The notes: a model not told the origin generated them from the sequence alone. A stretch of DNA of 64,000 nt from Cynocephalus volans (GCF_027409185.1 NC_084469.1:103913835-103977834); one strand, 5' to 3'; positions 23,581 through 34,757 are shown, counted from the stretch's first letter. Numbers and translations are program-made.

Positions 23581-23692
23581 GGGATGGCTGATTAGGTCAG
23601 CTGATTAGAGCCTGGTAACACCAAAGTCAAGGGTTTGGATCCCTGTACTGGCCAGTGTTGTTGACCAGTACCCCGAGGGGAGATGGTGGGAA
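23581..23692 (+). mobile_element. tRNA-derived SINE, single-unit form
   Basis: The copy starts 'gggatggctgattaggtcag' and carries 'aagggtttggatccctgtac', a degraded box B. It is a diverged single unit. Confidence 0.75.
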
Positions 23693-24584
23693 ATGAAGAA
23701 AGACATGATTTATTTTATGGGATCAGGAGGACTTTGCAGGCTGCTGACCTGCAAGGCATCTTAGTTTTAGATTCCTTTTTATAAGCTAGTGAAAATAACA
23801 AATCATATCGATTGTCAGTTATATTTGCTACCAAGCTATTTATAGAACAAAACATTTTCAGCTGCCACAGGTGCTTGAGGATTCATAGCTAACTACTTAT
23901 CAACAAAATAAGAACATAAGTTTCTCATTTACAAAGCTTCCAGGGTCCTGAGTTCAATCAAAGGTCAGATCTCAAAGGGAGGGAGAAGGGGGAAGTAGGC
24001 AAAAGGGATGCCAGCCTTGCTGGCTTCCCTAGAATAGCAAGGACTTTGTCAACTTGCTTATTCAGTACTCCACAGGCAAACAGCAAAAAAAAGCAAGCAC
24101 TCTAGGCTTTTCTGTAGATGCTTGAAACAAGTTCTTGCAGTGTTCATGCCTTGTATTTTTGTGGGAAAGGAGAGATGGTTAAGAAGTGGTAAACTTTGCA
24201 TTTATAAGATCAAAATAAGGGCTCTGAAGGAAAGGAAATGATGACGTGAGATAATATGGAAGCAGGGGGTGTATGTACCTTCTCTGTGGAAGCTGGCGGT
24301 GTGTGTACCTTCTCTACTGAAAAACCCCCCAAAGTCCTATACTCATGAGGGAGTGATACAAACCAACAGAAGTGAGTGAATGGTTTCTGAACTGGGCAAA
24401 GGGCAGTTTGCCAACTTCAGCCCCATTAGCTTTCCTGTCTGACAAAAGGGGAAGAAAAATAAAGGCTAATAAACTGTTCTGAAGGTCACAGCCCGGGACT
24501 CTGTCCCACAAAAAAGTTTAATCTCTGCACTCAGAAGCAGAGTTAACAAATGGGGTTTGGGAGGCAGGCTGTGTAATATCATGC
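23693..24584. other. Unassigned stretch, possibly an old LTR
   Basis: The stretch contains tandem short repeats near 24265-24320 ('gtgtatgtaccttctctgtgg' type, twice). On the - strand it has LTR-like composition, but I cannot name a family or fix its ends. No gene seen. Confidence 0.35.
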
Positions 24585-24960
24585 TTTCTAACCACCTCCC
24601 CAGTTTTGGTTTCAGTCGTAGCTGAGTTCCTACTTTTCAAGACTTTTATAATGGGCTTATTGATGTTTACCTTGATGTTCATTTCAGTGAGAAATGAGTA
24701 GCAGAAGGTAAATAATTATGCTCAGTATTTATTTAAAGAGAACTGGTTAGATAAACGTCTATCATCTTACGTACCTTTGCAAAAATTAGGGAAGTCACCC
24801 ACTGATATGAAAAAAGCTTCAGAATTTATATTCAAGTGGACAAAAAAGCAAACTATATTTCACTTTGTGAAAACCATGTTACCATTTATATCAAAGGAAA
24901 GAAAGAAAAAATTAGTTTAAAGAATCTTTGCCACTGTCCCTCTTCACTCTTTCTATTCAG
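24585..24960 (+). repeat. Duplicated cluster segment, copy 1
   Basis: It matches 53363-53720 in the same orientation. Shared blocks are 'ctttctaaccacctccccag', 'gtctgttaatatttaccttg'-type text, 'gaatgagcagcagaag', 'agaactggtta', and 'gatatgaaaaaagct'. The two copies are clearly diverged, so the duplication is old. Confidence 0.7.
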
Positions 24961-25639
24961 TTAGGACAAACAGCAGCATATTGATGGATGGAATCCTTTG
25001 TGGGAATGAAAAACAACTTTAGTCTTCCCAGTTACCCCTATTACACCCCCACTATGGAATAGTTTCTCCTTGACCTTAGTTGAGATCTTATACAGGTTCC
25101 ACAATACTTTTAGTCACTATCAGGTGCTGAAATCTTGTCACTTCTAGTCACATGACTTCCAGGCCAGCCTAGTACTCCTAGATCATGTTTGGGAGCAGAG
25201 AATGATAAGCACCTGGTGCATGAGAGGCTTTTCACTGAAAGAGGAACTGAACCTGGACCTAACCAAAACCAAATATGTCTGTTTTCACCCAATCATTTAT
25301 CATTACATTAATCTGTATAACTTCATGTCAAAAAACACAGTGGTCAGTATGAAGAACTGGAAGAAGCAGATATTGTGATTGAAGATGATGGCATTGTTTC
25401 CTTGGGAAACTAAAGGCAAAACAACTGGAAAACTATTAGAAGTGATGAAGGAGTCAATTTGCTGGTTATTGACTAAATATACACAATAATCCTAATAACG
25501 TTAAATTCAAATCACATTTCCTACAAGATATATCAGAATTTCTGAGAAATAAGGCTAAGGCCATGTGCAGGTTTTTTCAGCAGACAAGTTTAAGTGTTTC
25601 CTGATTAAGTGATATAAGAGTAACCTCCATGGATAAATA

Positions 25640-26060
25640 TACAACTTTGGTGGATTGAAGTCTCCTCATCCCAACTCCCACTGGAAAGAAATCCTATAAT
25701 TTAAGTAACATGGGAGGATTGTTATTTATAAATATATTGTGTGTATTATTGCCTCATTCTTAAAGTGGATCTGAACTATGGATTTCTACCTCTTACTTGA
25801 GGTGAGATAATTCTGTAAATTTTCTTTACACAGTGGTTCATAAGTTTAATAGTGTTTTTTGCTTAAATAATACAACTTTTCTCTCAATTTTGAAGTCTCT
25901 TGGTTCCATAAATGAATTAGAATATCTCATAGGCAAATAGGTTTAACTTTTATATAGCTTTTTAATTGTGTAAGTAAGGGGCCTTTGTAACATGACACTA
26001 TGGTATTTGTTGTGACTTTTCTACTGGCTTCCGTGGCAGGTACTGAATAGCAGACTGGCT
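25640..26060 (+). pseudogene. Relic of a zinc finger gene 3' end
   Basis: A last-finger linker remnant 'cccactggaaagaaatccta' near 25676 is followed by the same 3' flank found at 1062-1702 and 19870-20400 ('cattcttaaagtggatctga', 'gaggtgagataattctgta', 'ttgaagtctcttgg'). Only this terminal piece of a fourth + strand gene survives. The segment 24961-25640 before it has no recognisable fingers. Confidence 0.65.
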
Positions 26061-26109
26061 GGTCTTCCTGCCTCAGCCACACCTCTGTCTGATGTCTGAC
26101 AAAGGTTTA

Positions 26110-26510
26110 AATAACGTCCAAAACTGAACTCACACCTCAACCTTCTCTCTCATGAGTTTTCCCCATCTCAGCTGATGTGCTCAGACCAAAATCTTGAACT
26201 CATCCTTGATTCTTTTTCTCTTTCACACTTCTTATCCAATCCTGACCCTGCTGCTCTACCTCTGAAATACATCCAGAAGCCAGCCACTTCTCACCACCTC
26301 CAGAGCCAGCAATATGGTCTAAGTCACAGTCATCTCGGCCTCCTCATTGGTGTCCTGGCATCTTCAACCTCACTCACCACCCACCAAATATAAATTGCAC
26401 GAGGGCAAGGATTTTTTTTTTCTTTGTATCCCCAGAGCCTAGAACTGCTTATGGGGCATTGTTGGCTGCTTAACAAGTATTTACTGAATGAATGAATGAA
26501 TGAATGAGTT
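26110..26510 (+). mobile_element. L2 LINE 3' end
   Basis: The tail matches L2 3' text: 'ccccagagcctagaactgct', then 'aacaagtatttactgaatga' and a (gaat)n end. The upstream C/T-rich part also fits the L2 ORF2 end. Old and diverged. Confidence 0.65.
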
Positions 26511-27390
26511 AACAAATTACAGACACTTCCTTAAGCAATACTAATGCCACAATCAACAGGACAGGTGAAGGTGTGTTACTATGGAACTTAAATTTTAATG
26601 GAGGATGATAGATCCTTAACAAAGTATTAAGCTAAAGATTTTCAAATATTGCTAACTGCCATGAGGTTAAAGCAAGGTTAAGTGAACATTTTTGGAGCAT
26701 GGATGCAGGAAGCGGGAAGGACACTTTCTGGGTGTCCTTTAAACTGAGGCCTGAATGATGAGAGAAGGCAGCCACAGAAGGGGGGCCCAGGCTAAGGAAG
26801 TGACAGGTGCAAAGGCCCGAGGGCAGAATAAGCTTTTTTTTGGACAGATAAGACGGGTGTGGTTGTAGCTGAGCCGAGGAATGGCGAGAAGGGTGTGAGA
26901 TGCAAAAGGAAAGCATCAGCCAGATCCCACAAGACCTGGAAGGTTGAAGCAAGGTGTAGCCTGGTATGTAATCCATGTTCTAACCTGCCAGGGCAGTCAC
27001 TTTTTTCCCCTCAAAGTCTGTTCCTCGCGACCAGCTACAACAGAATCGCCTGGGGACTGGTGTTCAAACAAAAAATGTAGATCTGAGCTCCCCACTTCAG
27101 TCCCAATGGAATGTGAGTTCTGCAAGGACAAGTTCTGTCCATTGGTGAATCCCCACCACATACACTGCCTGCACTCTTATTTGTTGAACAAATGAGTTTC
27201 TTCTATCAGAATCTACAGGATGGGCCCTAGAATCCCATTTTATCCAGTAAATAAACCCTTCCAACCGCTTTCCCAGATCTCTCCTCCAGGCGGCATCCCT
27301 CTCCAAATGCCACAGGAAAGGGGTGTGGACTGCACATAGACTGCAGAACCTCCGCGTATCTTTCTGTGCCGACATAAGTCCATCACTTCA
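26511..27390. other. Intergenic, probably old repeats
   Basis: Part of 26680-26850 resembles a common ancient mammalian repeat ('gaggcctgaatgatgagaga', 'gtgcaaaggcccgagggcag'), family not named. A MER5-like piece may lie near 27000-27080. No gene is seen. Confidence 0.4.
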
Positions 27391-27898
27391 AGGAGGTCTG
27401 GAAGAGAGGTCATTCCGCGGTCCTCCAGGCTCACCTAGGTTTCTGGGACGCCTCCCCACCACCGCCGCAGGTCCCAAGAGATGCCGGAGTCCAGGGTAGT
27501 CATGCTCCTCAACCCGCCACCCCCAAACCCGGAGACCCGGACGACACCCGCAGGAAACTGTCAGTGCTCCAGAGTAGAGCACCCAGTGAGGCCGGATTTG
27601 ACACCAGGTGCGCAGGAACCGTCACCCACATCCGCCTTTCCTCTTTGTGACGGCCCAGTTCATCGGGAGACAGAGACTTCCGGCTCCCGGCGGAAGCGGG
27701 AACCCCTCTCCTCCATCACGTCCCGCGCACCCCTGGACGGACCAAGTGGCAAGCAAGCCCCGCCTCCTTCGCCGCCTCTGTGCGCACGCGCAGTCAAATT
27801 TTCGACCTCGCAGAGGTGTCGCAGTGCGCCTGCGCAAATGTCCGGGCCACCGGACCTCGATGCGCACGCAGCTCCTTCTTCGGTCAGTTTTGTTTTGT
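27390..27898. promoter_or_regulatory. Orphan CpG-rich promoter-like region
   Basis: The stretch is CpG-rich with an ETS site 'gacttccgg' near 27678, a palindromic NRF1-type site 'tgtgcgcacgcgcagt' near 27780, a second 'cctgcgcaaatg' near 27829, CRE-like 'tgacggc' near 27646 and 'atcacgtc' near 27715. Such combinations mark TATA-less housekeeping promoters. On the - strand 'acctag|gtgagcc' near 27437 is a candidate donor of a first exon. No downstream exon of any known gene was recognised in either direction. A 141-codon + strand frame here looks like composition artefact. Confidence 0.55.
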
Positions 27899-27990
27899 TT
27901 TTTTAATAAAGATGACGGGTAAGGGGATCTTAACCCTTGACTTGGTGTCTTCAGCACCACGCTCTCGCAAGTGAGCCACAGGCCGGCCCC
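27899..27990 (-). mobile_element. tRNA-derived SINE, single unit
   Basis: Antisense copy from a T-run through 'gacttggtgtcttcagcacc' to 'caggccggcccc'. Confidence 0.85.
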
Positions 27991-28257
27991 CTGCTTTGGT
28001 CAATTTTAAGGAGTGGCCATTTTTGCTCTTCGGGAACGCTGGGCCAGGTGGTACCAGCGCTGGGAAGGTGGCCTTGCCCTGGGCCTCACCATCTTCCTGC
28101 GGATGATGCTCTTGTCCACATTTCCAGCCCCAGCCCCTCGCAGACCACCTGTGTCTCCCGCACCTCTGACGCTGAGTTCTTTCACATATCCCAGTGCTGA
28201 GTCTAGCAAACGACGGTATGGCCGAGTCTTCTCAAACGTTGACAAGATGCTGCGCGT

Positions 28258-28375
28258 CTTCTTACAGTTCAGGTTCTGATTCAGCAGGGCAGGAGTGGAA
28301 CCTGAGTCTGCATTACTAACCAGCTCCCTGGTGACATCCTTGCTGCTGGTCCACGGACCACACTTTGGGTAGGCA
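28258..28375 (-). mobile_element. MER5A (hAT-Charlie) DNA transposon
   Basis: The text 'gttctgattcagcagg', 'gcattactaaccagctccct' and 'ctgctggtccacggaccaca' follows the MER5A consensus. A 128-codon - strand frame across it is therefore not a gene. Confidence 0.75.
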
Positions 28376-28886
28376 GGCAGGGGCCGGATCACGTGGGACC
28401 TTGTGGGCCATGTTAAGGACTTTTATGGGATTTTCAACAGAGAAGTGATATTTAGTTGGGTTTTAAGAAGCTCGTTTTAGTACCATGTTCCCACCTGATC
28501 CCCTTACTGAATCAAGATCCCTCTTTCTGTCCCAGTTGTCTGCAAGGTGCACCCCACAGGGTGTGGAGTGTGAACTAAGAGCCTTGGACCAACCTCTCTA
28601 AGCTCAGACCCCCATACCCAGGCGGTTTCTCTCTGTAGGTCATCTAGTCCTTGCCCAGGACCTGCCCTGGACACTTGTCCAGTCCAGCTTCCCAAGTTGG
28701 GTCCTTGTCTCCTTCCTGTCCTAATCCCTTTTCTTGATCTCACTCCTATTCTTTCCTAGTTCCCTTGTCAGACCTTTATCCTCAGGTGCATGAGGACTAT
28801 AAACCATCTCCTGGTCTCCTCCAAGCCCCTCTCCAATTCCCCCCTCACAGAACTCCACCAGACCCTCATTTCCCTAGCCATGTCCT
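28376..28886. other. Intergenic C/T-rich stretch, nothing recognised
   Basis: Pyrimidine-rich (28500-28860) without gene or repeat family that I can name. Confidence 0.4.
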
Positions 28887-29300
28887 TGAAAGAAAGTGAG
28901 CTGAGACATCGGGTACCGATCAAGCTTTATTAAAGGAAAAGAATCTGCCAGGCTGTGCTCAGTGGAGGACAGCACCTGGTGTGGGGGTGAGAGAGCTTAT
29001 ATAGGGCACCAAGGGCTGGCTGATACAATCAAGGAGGGGCATTATGCTAATGCAGAAGCTATGTGACCAGGGTGGAGAATTGTGCCCTTGCGGAAGCAAA
29101 AGGGTTTCTGTTTTGCAGAAGTCAGGAGGATTCTCGTAAAGGGAAGCGGGGAGGGGTTTGGTGCTGAAGTGGAAGACAAGGCCAGTGGTTATTTTGTGCA
29201 CACTGGTGCCAGTCACGTCCAAGATCCATCAGTCCTCTCCCAGGCTCTCATCCCTTAGCTGGTCGATCTTCAGCCATGTGCACTGGAGGGATGGTGTCAG
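28887..29300 (-). mobile_element. Solo LTR fossil (ERV1-like, tentative)
   Basis: Read on the - strand there is a TATA-type box near 29000 and a polyadenylation signal near 28932 in LTR order. No internal retroviral region adjoins it. Family and upper limit are uncertain. Confidence 0.5.
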
Positions 29301-29394
29301 AAGATTATCTAGGGAGAAAACATTACATTTGTGAGGCAGACTCATCCAGCTGTTGATGTATATTTGCGTTAATTTCAGTTTTTGACTATTCAGT

Positions 29395-29482
29395 TTTTGG
29401 AGGCTGGCTGGTTCGGGGATCCAAATCCTTGACCTCAGTGTTATACAACACCCCTCTCTAACCACCTGAGCTAACAGTCCAG
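29395..29482 (-). mobile_element. tRNA-derived SINE, single unit
   Basis: Antisense unit with 'ggggatccaaatccttgacc' and 'taaccacctgagctaac'. Diverged. Confidence 0.75.
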
Positions 29483-29483
29483 T

Positions 29484-30650
29484 GCCTGTTTTTGGCTATT
29501 TGGAATAAAATATACAAAGGTTTGCATGAAAGTGCAATAATATCATTTCTCTATGAAATTTTATTTTATTCCACCTAGAAGTGAAATGGCTGGGTGTTGT
29601 GATAGAAACATGTTTAACCAAAATGCTTTCCAAAATGGTTATTTCATTTGATATTCCCACCGGCAAGGTTTGAGAGTTCCAATTGCTCCACATTCTCACC
29701 AACGTTTGATACAACCAGTCTTCATAATTTTAGACTTCCAAGTAGATATTGGTATCTCATTTGTAGTTTAAATTTGCGTTTACCTTAGGAATAAGGATGT
29801 TAAATGACATTTAATGTTCTTATTTGTCACTCATAAATATTCTGTGGTTAAGTGTTAATTACATTGTTTTCAAGTTATTAGTTTTTGAGGGTTCTTTATA
29901 TATTGTGGGTATAAATTCTTCATCAGATTATGATTTGAAAATATTTTCTCCCAATCTATGGATACTCTTTAAATTCTCTCTTTTTTTGTTTGTTTGTTTT
30001 TTTGACCTGTTAGGGGATCACAACCCTTGGCACAGTGTGGCCTGCACCATGCTCAGCCAGTAAGTGCACCGGCCATCCCTATAGAGGATCCGAACCCACG
30101 GCCTCAGTGCTCCCAGCGCTGCACTCTCCCGAGTGAGCCATGGGGCCAGCCCTCTTTAAATTTTCTTAGCAGTATCTTAAACAAAGCAGTTTTAAATGTT
30201 GATGAACCTTAATTTTTCAATTTTTTAATGGATCTGCATTTTTGTCACACATATGACATTGTTACCTAACCTAAGGTCAAATAACTTCTCCCATGTTTTC
30301 TTTACATTTTACAGTTTAGTTCTATGACCCATTTTGAGTTAATATTTGTATGTAGTGTGAGGAATGAATACACATTCTTTATTTTGCATATGTATATTTT
30401 ATTGTTTAGCATTGTGTGTTAAAACAGATTTTTTTATTTAATTGTGCCCTTTTGTCAAAAGCCACTAGACTATATATGTGTGGATATATTTCTGGGACAT
30501 TCTGTTGTACTCACGTATCTGTATACCTTTATGCCAAAGACACATTGCCTTTCTTATTATAGCTTTATAATAGATCTTTTTATCTTAAGTAGTAAGAATT
30601 TTTATAGTTAAAGCAAGGGATCATATCGAAGACACAAATAAATTAATTGT
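29484..30650 (-). mobile_element. Old L1 3' fragment
   Basis: Antisense L1 phrases: 'attcccaccggcaaggtttg' near 29654, 'caattgctccacattctcac' near 29680, 'gttctttatatattgtgggt' near 29890 and 'cttcatcagattatgatttg' near 29917. A dimeric SINE interrupts it at 29983-30152. Confidence 0.75.
29983..30152 (-). mobile_element. tRNA-derived SINE, dimeric form
   Basis: Antisense copy from a T-rich head to 'atggggccagccct'. Direct repeats 'ctctttaaattctc' and 'ctctttaaattttc' flank it. Inner and outer units differ: one anticodon arm is reduced. Confidence 0.82.
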
Positions 30651-30724
30651 TCTGATAATTTTAGATTCCAGGACCTCTCTATGGAAAGGTCAGCTCCTTT
30701 TATAGACAAGACACTATCCAAACC

Positions 30725-30802
30725 AAGAACAAAGCCTCGTAACATCAAGGTCTTTGGTTCAGATCCCCATACTGGCCAGCAGCCAAAAACAAAACAAAAC
30801 AA
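30725..30802 (+). mobile_element. tRNA-derived SINE fragment
   Basis: The 3' half of a unit ('ggttcagatccccatactgg') followed by an (aaaac)n tail. Repeats 'actatccaaac'/'aatatccaaac' flank it. Confidence 0.7.
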
Positions 30803-31081
30803 TATCCAAACTAAAAAAAAAAAACCCAGCAGGTATTTGAGACAGTGTTCAGGACAGTGACCATGTACACAGTGAGAGAAATAAAAAGGCAGTTTTCTAT
30901 TTCCTTTCCTCAGTAAAATGAGTTGCATAAATGTGCGAGGCTCATTTTGGTGAAAAATACTTTCACAATAGAAAATTTTGAGTTCTTCCACCTACCCCCC
31001 AAAAAAGTTTCAAGCCCTGACCTGAACAAGAAAATCAGAATAAGGTGGCAGTAGTTTCACATGAACTTCAAGACTATAGTC

Positions 31082-31237
31082 TTTTTTGTTGTTGTTGTTG
31101 TTTTTGTTTTGTCTTTTTCATGACCGGTACTCAGCCAGTGAGTGCACCGGCCATTCCTATATAGGATCCGAACCCGCGGCGGGAGCGTCGCCGTGCTCCC
31201 AGCGCCACACTCTCCCGAGTGCGCCACGGGCTCGGCC
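31082..31237 (-). mobile_element. tRNA-derived SINE, form II
   Basis: Antisense form II ending 'cgccacgggctcggccc'; direct repeat 'tcaagactata' on both sides. Confidence 0.88.
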
Positions 31238-31299
31238 CTCAAGACTATAATCTAACTGTAGTTAGCATCCTCTGTACTTTACCAAATCAGTAGACTGAA

Positions 31300-33230
31300 T
31301 TTTCTCCTTTAGGAAGTTTTCAACCAAATTGAAGTTAAATTAATATCACTTTAAAATGCAAAAAAGGGTATGCAAGACTAGTGTTTGTTCTATGACATGT
31401 AAAAGAGAAGCATCCTTCCATCAGCACTGGTCCAAGAGGTACCATATAAAGAATGGGCTGGAAGATGAAGTGGTCCATTTGGTCTACCAAAAGGCAAGGA
31501 GACTCCTGTTTCAGCCTAGAAAGGGGCGGGGGGGGGGGGGTCCCTGCCAAGTCTGGCTTTTAACTGCACCTAGATCTCAAATAGATCTTAGGTCCCCCTA
31601 ACTGACACAGCTAGAGCACAGCACCAGCAGTCAAGAGGGCCAAAGTGGTCTAAACTAATCAGTGAGTACCTCTATGCCATGATTTGTCAGTGTTCATGCT
31701 GACAGTGGTAAAAGAGTTAAGAAGCTTGGGTTTTGGAAGTGCATGAACATTATTAACCTAATAAGCGATGATCAAAAGTTCTTGCTTAGGGCAAACGGTA
31801 CGAAAATAGATCATGAGGTCCTGCCCACATCACTGCTAAGGTTATCTAGTCTGACTTTAAAGCAGTACAACAATGGCTTCTTCCACGCAACAAAGACAAG
31901 CTTTGCACTAATATTTCTCAAAAACCAATGATGTCTCCAGCTCTAGCCTCAGTTTAAGAGGTTTTGTTTTGCTTTTTTAAAAATATGCCTTTCCTGAGCT
32001 GGCCAGATAGCTCAGTTGGTAAGAGTGCAGTGTTATGACACCAGGGTCAAGGGTTTGGATTCCCTTATTGGCCAGTCACCACTGTCACCACCAAAAAAAA
32101 TGCCTTTCCTGTGTCAGAGCCAAGGTAAAGGAGAGTGGGGTGCAAGAAACCCTCTATGTAGAGTCTCTGGAATAAAAAGAGCTCTAGAAGCCAGAGTGTG
32201 AGCACGTTCAAGTCACAGGGTTTGAGCTTATGGGCCCGTGGTGCTTGTTTCTTCCATCTCTGGGATGTGCATCTTGGGTGGCTTGAAGACTGCTGGATCT
32301 TCAGCCATTCTGGTGGCCTCGGCACAGATCAGTTCCATTGGAGAGGGCTCCTCTATGGGTCTGGGTGGCAAAACCTCCTGAATCATGCTTCTGAAGTGAT
32401 CTTGGTCAATAGAAGCTCCATTTGTCTGATGAGTTTCTGTCCTTATCCCCACTTCCAGGATCCATGTTGTTAGGATTTGGGCCAGGTAAGGCTGTGGAAG
32501 ACAGAGGTGAACCAGCGTCTGGCCTTCTACGTAGGGGAAGAATGCGGGGTGCTGCTCAGGGTGGACTGGGCTGATGCAGGCAGCTTCTCTTTTTTTTGTC
32601 ATCTCCACTCTGTAGCTCAGTCTGTGGAGTGCTTCTGCCACTTGTACTTGGTCTCCTCGGTGGAAAGACCCTTCTGGGGTGTGTGGCCAGCATCTATCAG
32701 CTATGCTTGTTGCTCAAAATGCAGAATGCTTTCCCGGCTCTGTTTTGTGATCAGAGAGTTTATGATAACCTGGGTGGCTCTGACCTTCACCACTGAGACC
32801 TTGTGCATACTGTCAGTCGGTGGCCCATGACAGGGTCACAGCCCAGGGAGGATACACTGCGCTCTTCTTCCTCCAACCTGGCAAGGTGCTGACATTCATG
32901 GTTTGGAATCACTGGCTTCCTGGGGATGCTGCCCATGTCCACTGGAGGAGAAGTCATGGGCGTAGGGTCCTCGAGGGCATCATCATGGCTGAAGGCCTGG
33001 CGGTGCATCCCGATGGGCAGGAACACCTTGCCTGAGTCCCAGTAGTTTCAAGAGCAGGTATTTCTGGTTGTCTTGAAGCCATTGAAAAAAGACTAGAATC
33101 CAGGTGCTTTTTCTGTATGGAATTTGGAGCTGAGTCCCTGCCACCACAGAGAAACGATGTGGCGGCTGTGCTGACAGACAGATGTCAATGAGGACTGTTG
33201 CCCAGCTGCTGCTAATTAGCAAAGCTTCAC
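31300..33230 (-). pseudogene. KIAA1191P: Processed pseudogene of KIAA1191 (p33MONOX)
   Basis: The coding-equivalent part runs on the - strand from 33082 to 32184 without introns. It starts MASRQPEIPALETTGTQ, continues in another frame as LPIGMHRQAFSHDDALEDP and PVDMGSIPRKPVIP, then PSPMELICAEATRMAEDP, and ends PRAHKLKPCDLNVLT. These track human KIAA1191 from its first to last residues as I remember them. Several frameshifts and stops break it, so no monooxygenase-like protein is made. Text below 32184 to roughly 31300 is probably its 3' UTR, split by a SINE at 31997. No poly-A end was found, so the 3' limit is a guess. The function of the parent protein (suggested NADPH-dependent oxidoreductase) comes from general knowledge. 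Confidence 0.85.
31997..32099 (+). mobile_element. tRNA-derived SINE, single-unit form
   Basis: The copy reads 'gagctggccagatagctcag' and 'gggtttggattcccttattg', ends in an A-run, and has exact 12-base direct repeats 'atgcctttcctg'. It is inserted in the KIAA1191 retrocopy's 3' UTR. Confidence 0.88.
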
Positions 33231-33939
33231 AGGAAGGGTCCACCTAGAGGTTCCGTCTTCCTGCTGCCATGGAGCTGCCTGCGGCCCAAACTTGGGCACT
33301 AAAGAGCCTCGGAGGACCTACATCTTCCGAGAGACTGTGGCACAGACCTGACCCAAGCCACGATGACAGCAGCAGCCACACCCAAGGTCCCCAGCATTGA
33401 CCAGGGAGCAGTGGCTCTACACTAAGTCTTCAAGCTGGGCATTGTTAAATCCTCCAAAGTTTTGTTTTTCTTTTTTCAGAAAAGTCCAGGGGCAATTTGC
33501 CCTATAAACTAATCCAAATATGTTGTAGCTTCTTTATAACACTCAGGTTCGTGTTTGATGTTTGTTCAGACCCCTCGTGGGTCCCTCTGGCAGTGGTGTT
33601 CTCTGGTTCTCTCCTACAAACTAGCCAGTCTACAGTCTAGGCTAGGTCTTCACTAAATCTCCTGAGAATTGCCGTTCACCTTTATTTCCACTGTCCTGAG
33701 GGTGGAATGCCCTTTGGCTTGAACTTCTCATACTCGGTTGCAATTGAAGTTAGTTCCTTTGGCTGGAGATTAGGAGGAGACTGCTTTACAGTTTATGTCT
33801 CACCATCTCGAGGCAAAAATCTCTCTGCTAGGGCTCTGAAGCTTGGGTGGGGAACAAGGGCAAGCTGTTGTGTGAGGAATCTTCTCTTTAGAAACTGACT
33901 GCTCAGCAGGAGGGGATGCCTGATGTCCTTTCAGCCTGT
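33231..33939. other. Upstream of the KIAA1191 retrocopy; unassigned
   Basis: Part of 33231-33420 may be 5' UTR of the retrocopied transcript. The rest holds no recognised gene or repeat. Confidence 0.4.
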
Positions 33940-34460
33940 GTCCTGGCCTGGATCTACCACCTCACAAGCTGGGGCCAGGACGATCGGTGTCCCAGCATTC
34001 GGAGCACCCCATGCTCACAGTACAGCCTCCATTCCTTCAGTAGGGGCTGGGTGCAAAAACCGCGTCTCCACTTTCCAAGCAGAACCATACAGGACATCAC
34101 CTTAGTAACAGGTAGCTGGGGCAGGATGAGAATTGTTGAAGTCCTGCTGATCCTAGAAAAAAAGTTCTCCAACCGAAAGCTGGGGCAACAGCAACTTGTG
34201 TCCTTGGCTGCACTGTCTGGAGTGGGGGGTTCACCTTGCTGGGCTGAGAGGAGAAAAGGGGGAAAGCAGTCATGGTTCAAATACTACAGACCCTTACATT
34301 TATCACAGAAGTTTCATGGATTCTCTTGAGTAGATCTTTCTCATTTGCTGTTTGCCTTTAGGGTGATTTCCAGAGGCTTTCCATGGTTGTTTTAAAGTAA
34401 TTATCACCAGTTTCACTGGGGAGTGGGTCAGCAGAGCTCCTCTGGCTGTCATGCCACCCT
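33940..34460 (-). repeat. Inverted duplicated segment (partner at 54690-55130)
   Basis: Read on the - strand it matches the + strand at 54690-55130: 'ccactccagacagtgcagcc', 'aaggacaca', 'ttttctaggatcagcaggac', 'cctgccccagct', 'gcttggaaag', 'aaaggcaaacag'. Frames inside (e.g. residues TPDSAAKDT) are conserved in part between the two copies, but stops fall differently. No known protein is recognised. Confidence 0.7.
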
Positions 34461-34523
34461 CATGAATTTAATATTCTGCTCATTGTTTCTTTGAGGCCTA
34501 TAAAAGAATGCTCACACGAGGGG

Positions 34524-34757
34524 TTAAACAACCTTAGGTAATGACGTGTTTACAGAAAGGGACATACTTGCGTCTTTGGCGCTCAGCTTAAACTCTTGCT
34601 CTCCCTGGCGTTCCTTGGAACAGGACGTGGTCTCTTGCCCCTGAGGCCTCTGCTGCATTTCCGACACATCGACCACTGCTGGGTTCTTGGTGCAGACAAC
34701 AAAATGGAGTCTCTCCTGTCTGCCCTGGCCATCCTCCTGCTTGTCCCCCTGAGACAT
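34524..34757 (-). CDS. Hypothetical 77-codon frame, function unknown
   Basis: The frame starts MSQGDKQEDGQGRQERLHF and is rich in Gln, Glu, Lys and Ser. It has a normal ATG and non-repetitive text, unlike its surroundings. It lies just upstream, on the same strand, of the duplicated segment at 33940-34460, so it could be one exon of an old gene or part of a retrocopy. No family is recognised. Chance is quite possible. Confidence 0.25.
   Translation of the reverse strand: MSQGDKQEDGQGRQERLHFVVCTKNPAVVDVSEMQQRPQGQETTSCSKERQGEQEFKLSAKDASMSLSVNTSLPKVV

Noticed and set aside
27481-27906. 141-codon proline-rich + strand frame
   Set aside because: It lies in the CpG-rich promoter-like region, has no motif, and runs into a SINE.
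28006-28392. 128-codon - strand frame that looked like a short gene near the orphan promoter
   Set aside because: Its C-terminal-side DNA (28258-28375) is a MER5A element, and no family motif was seen.
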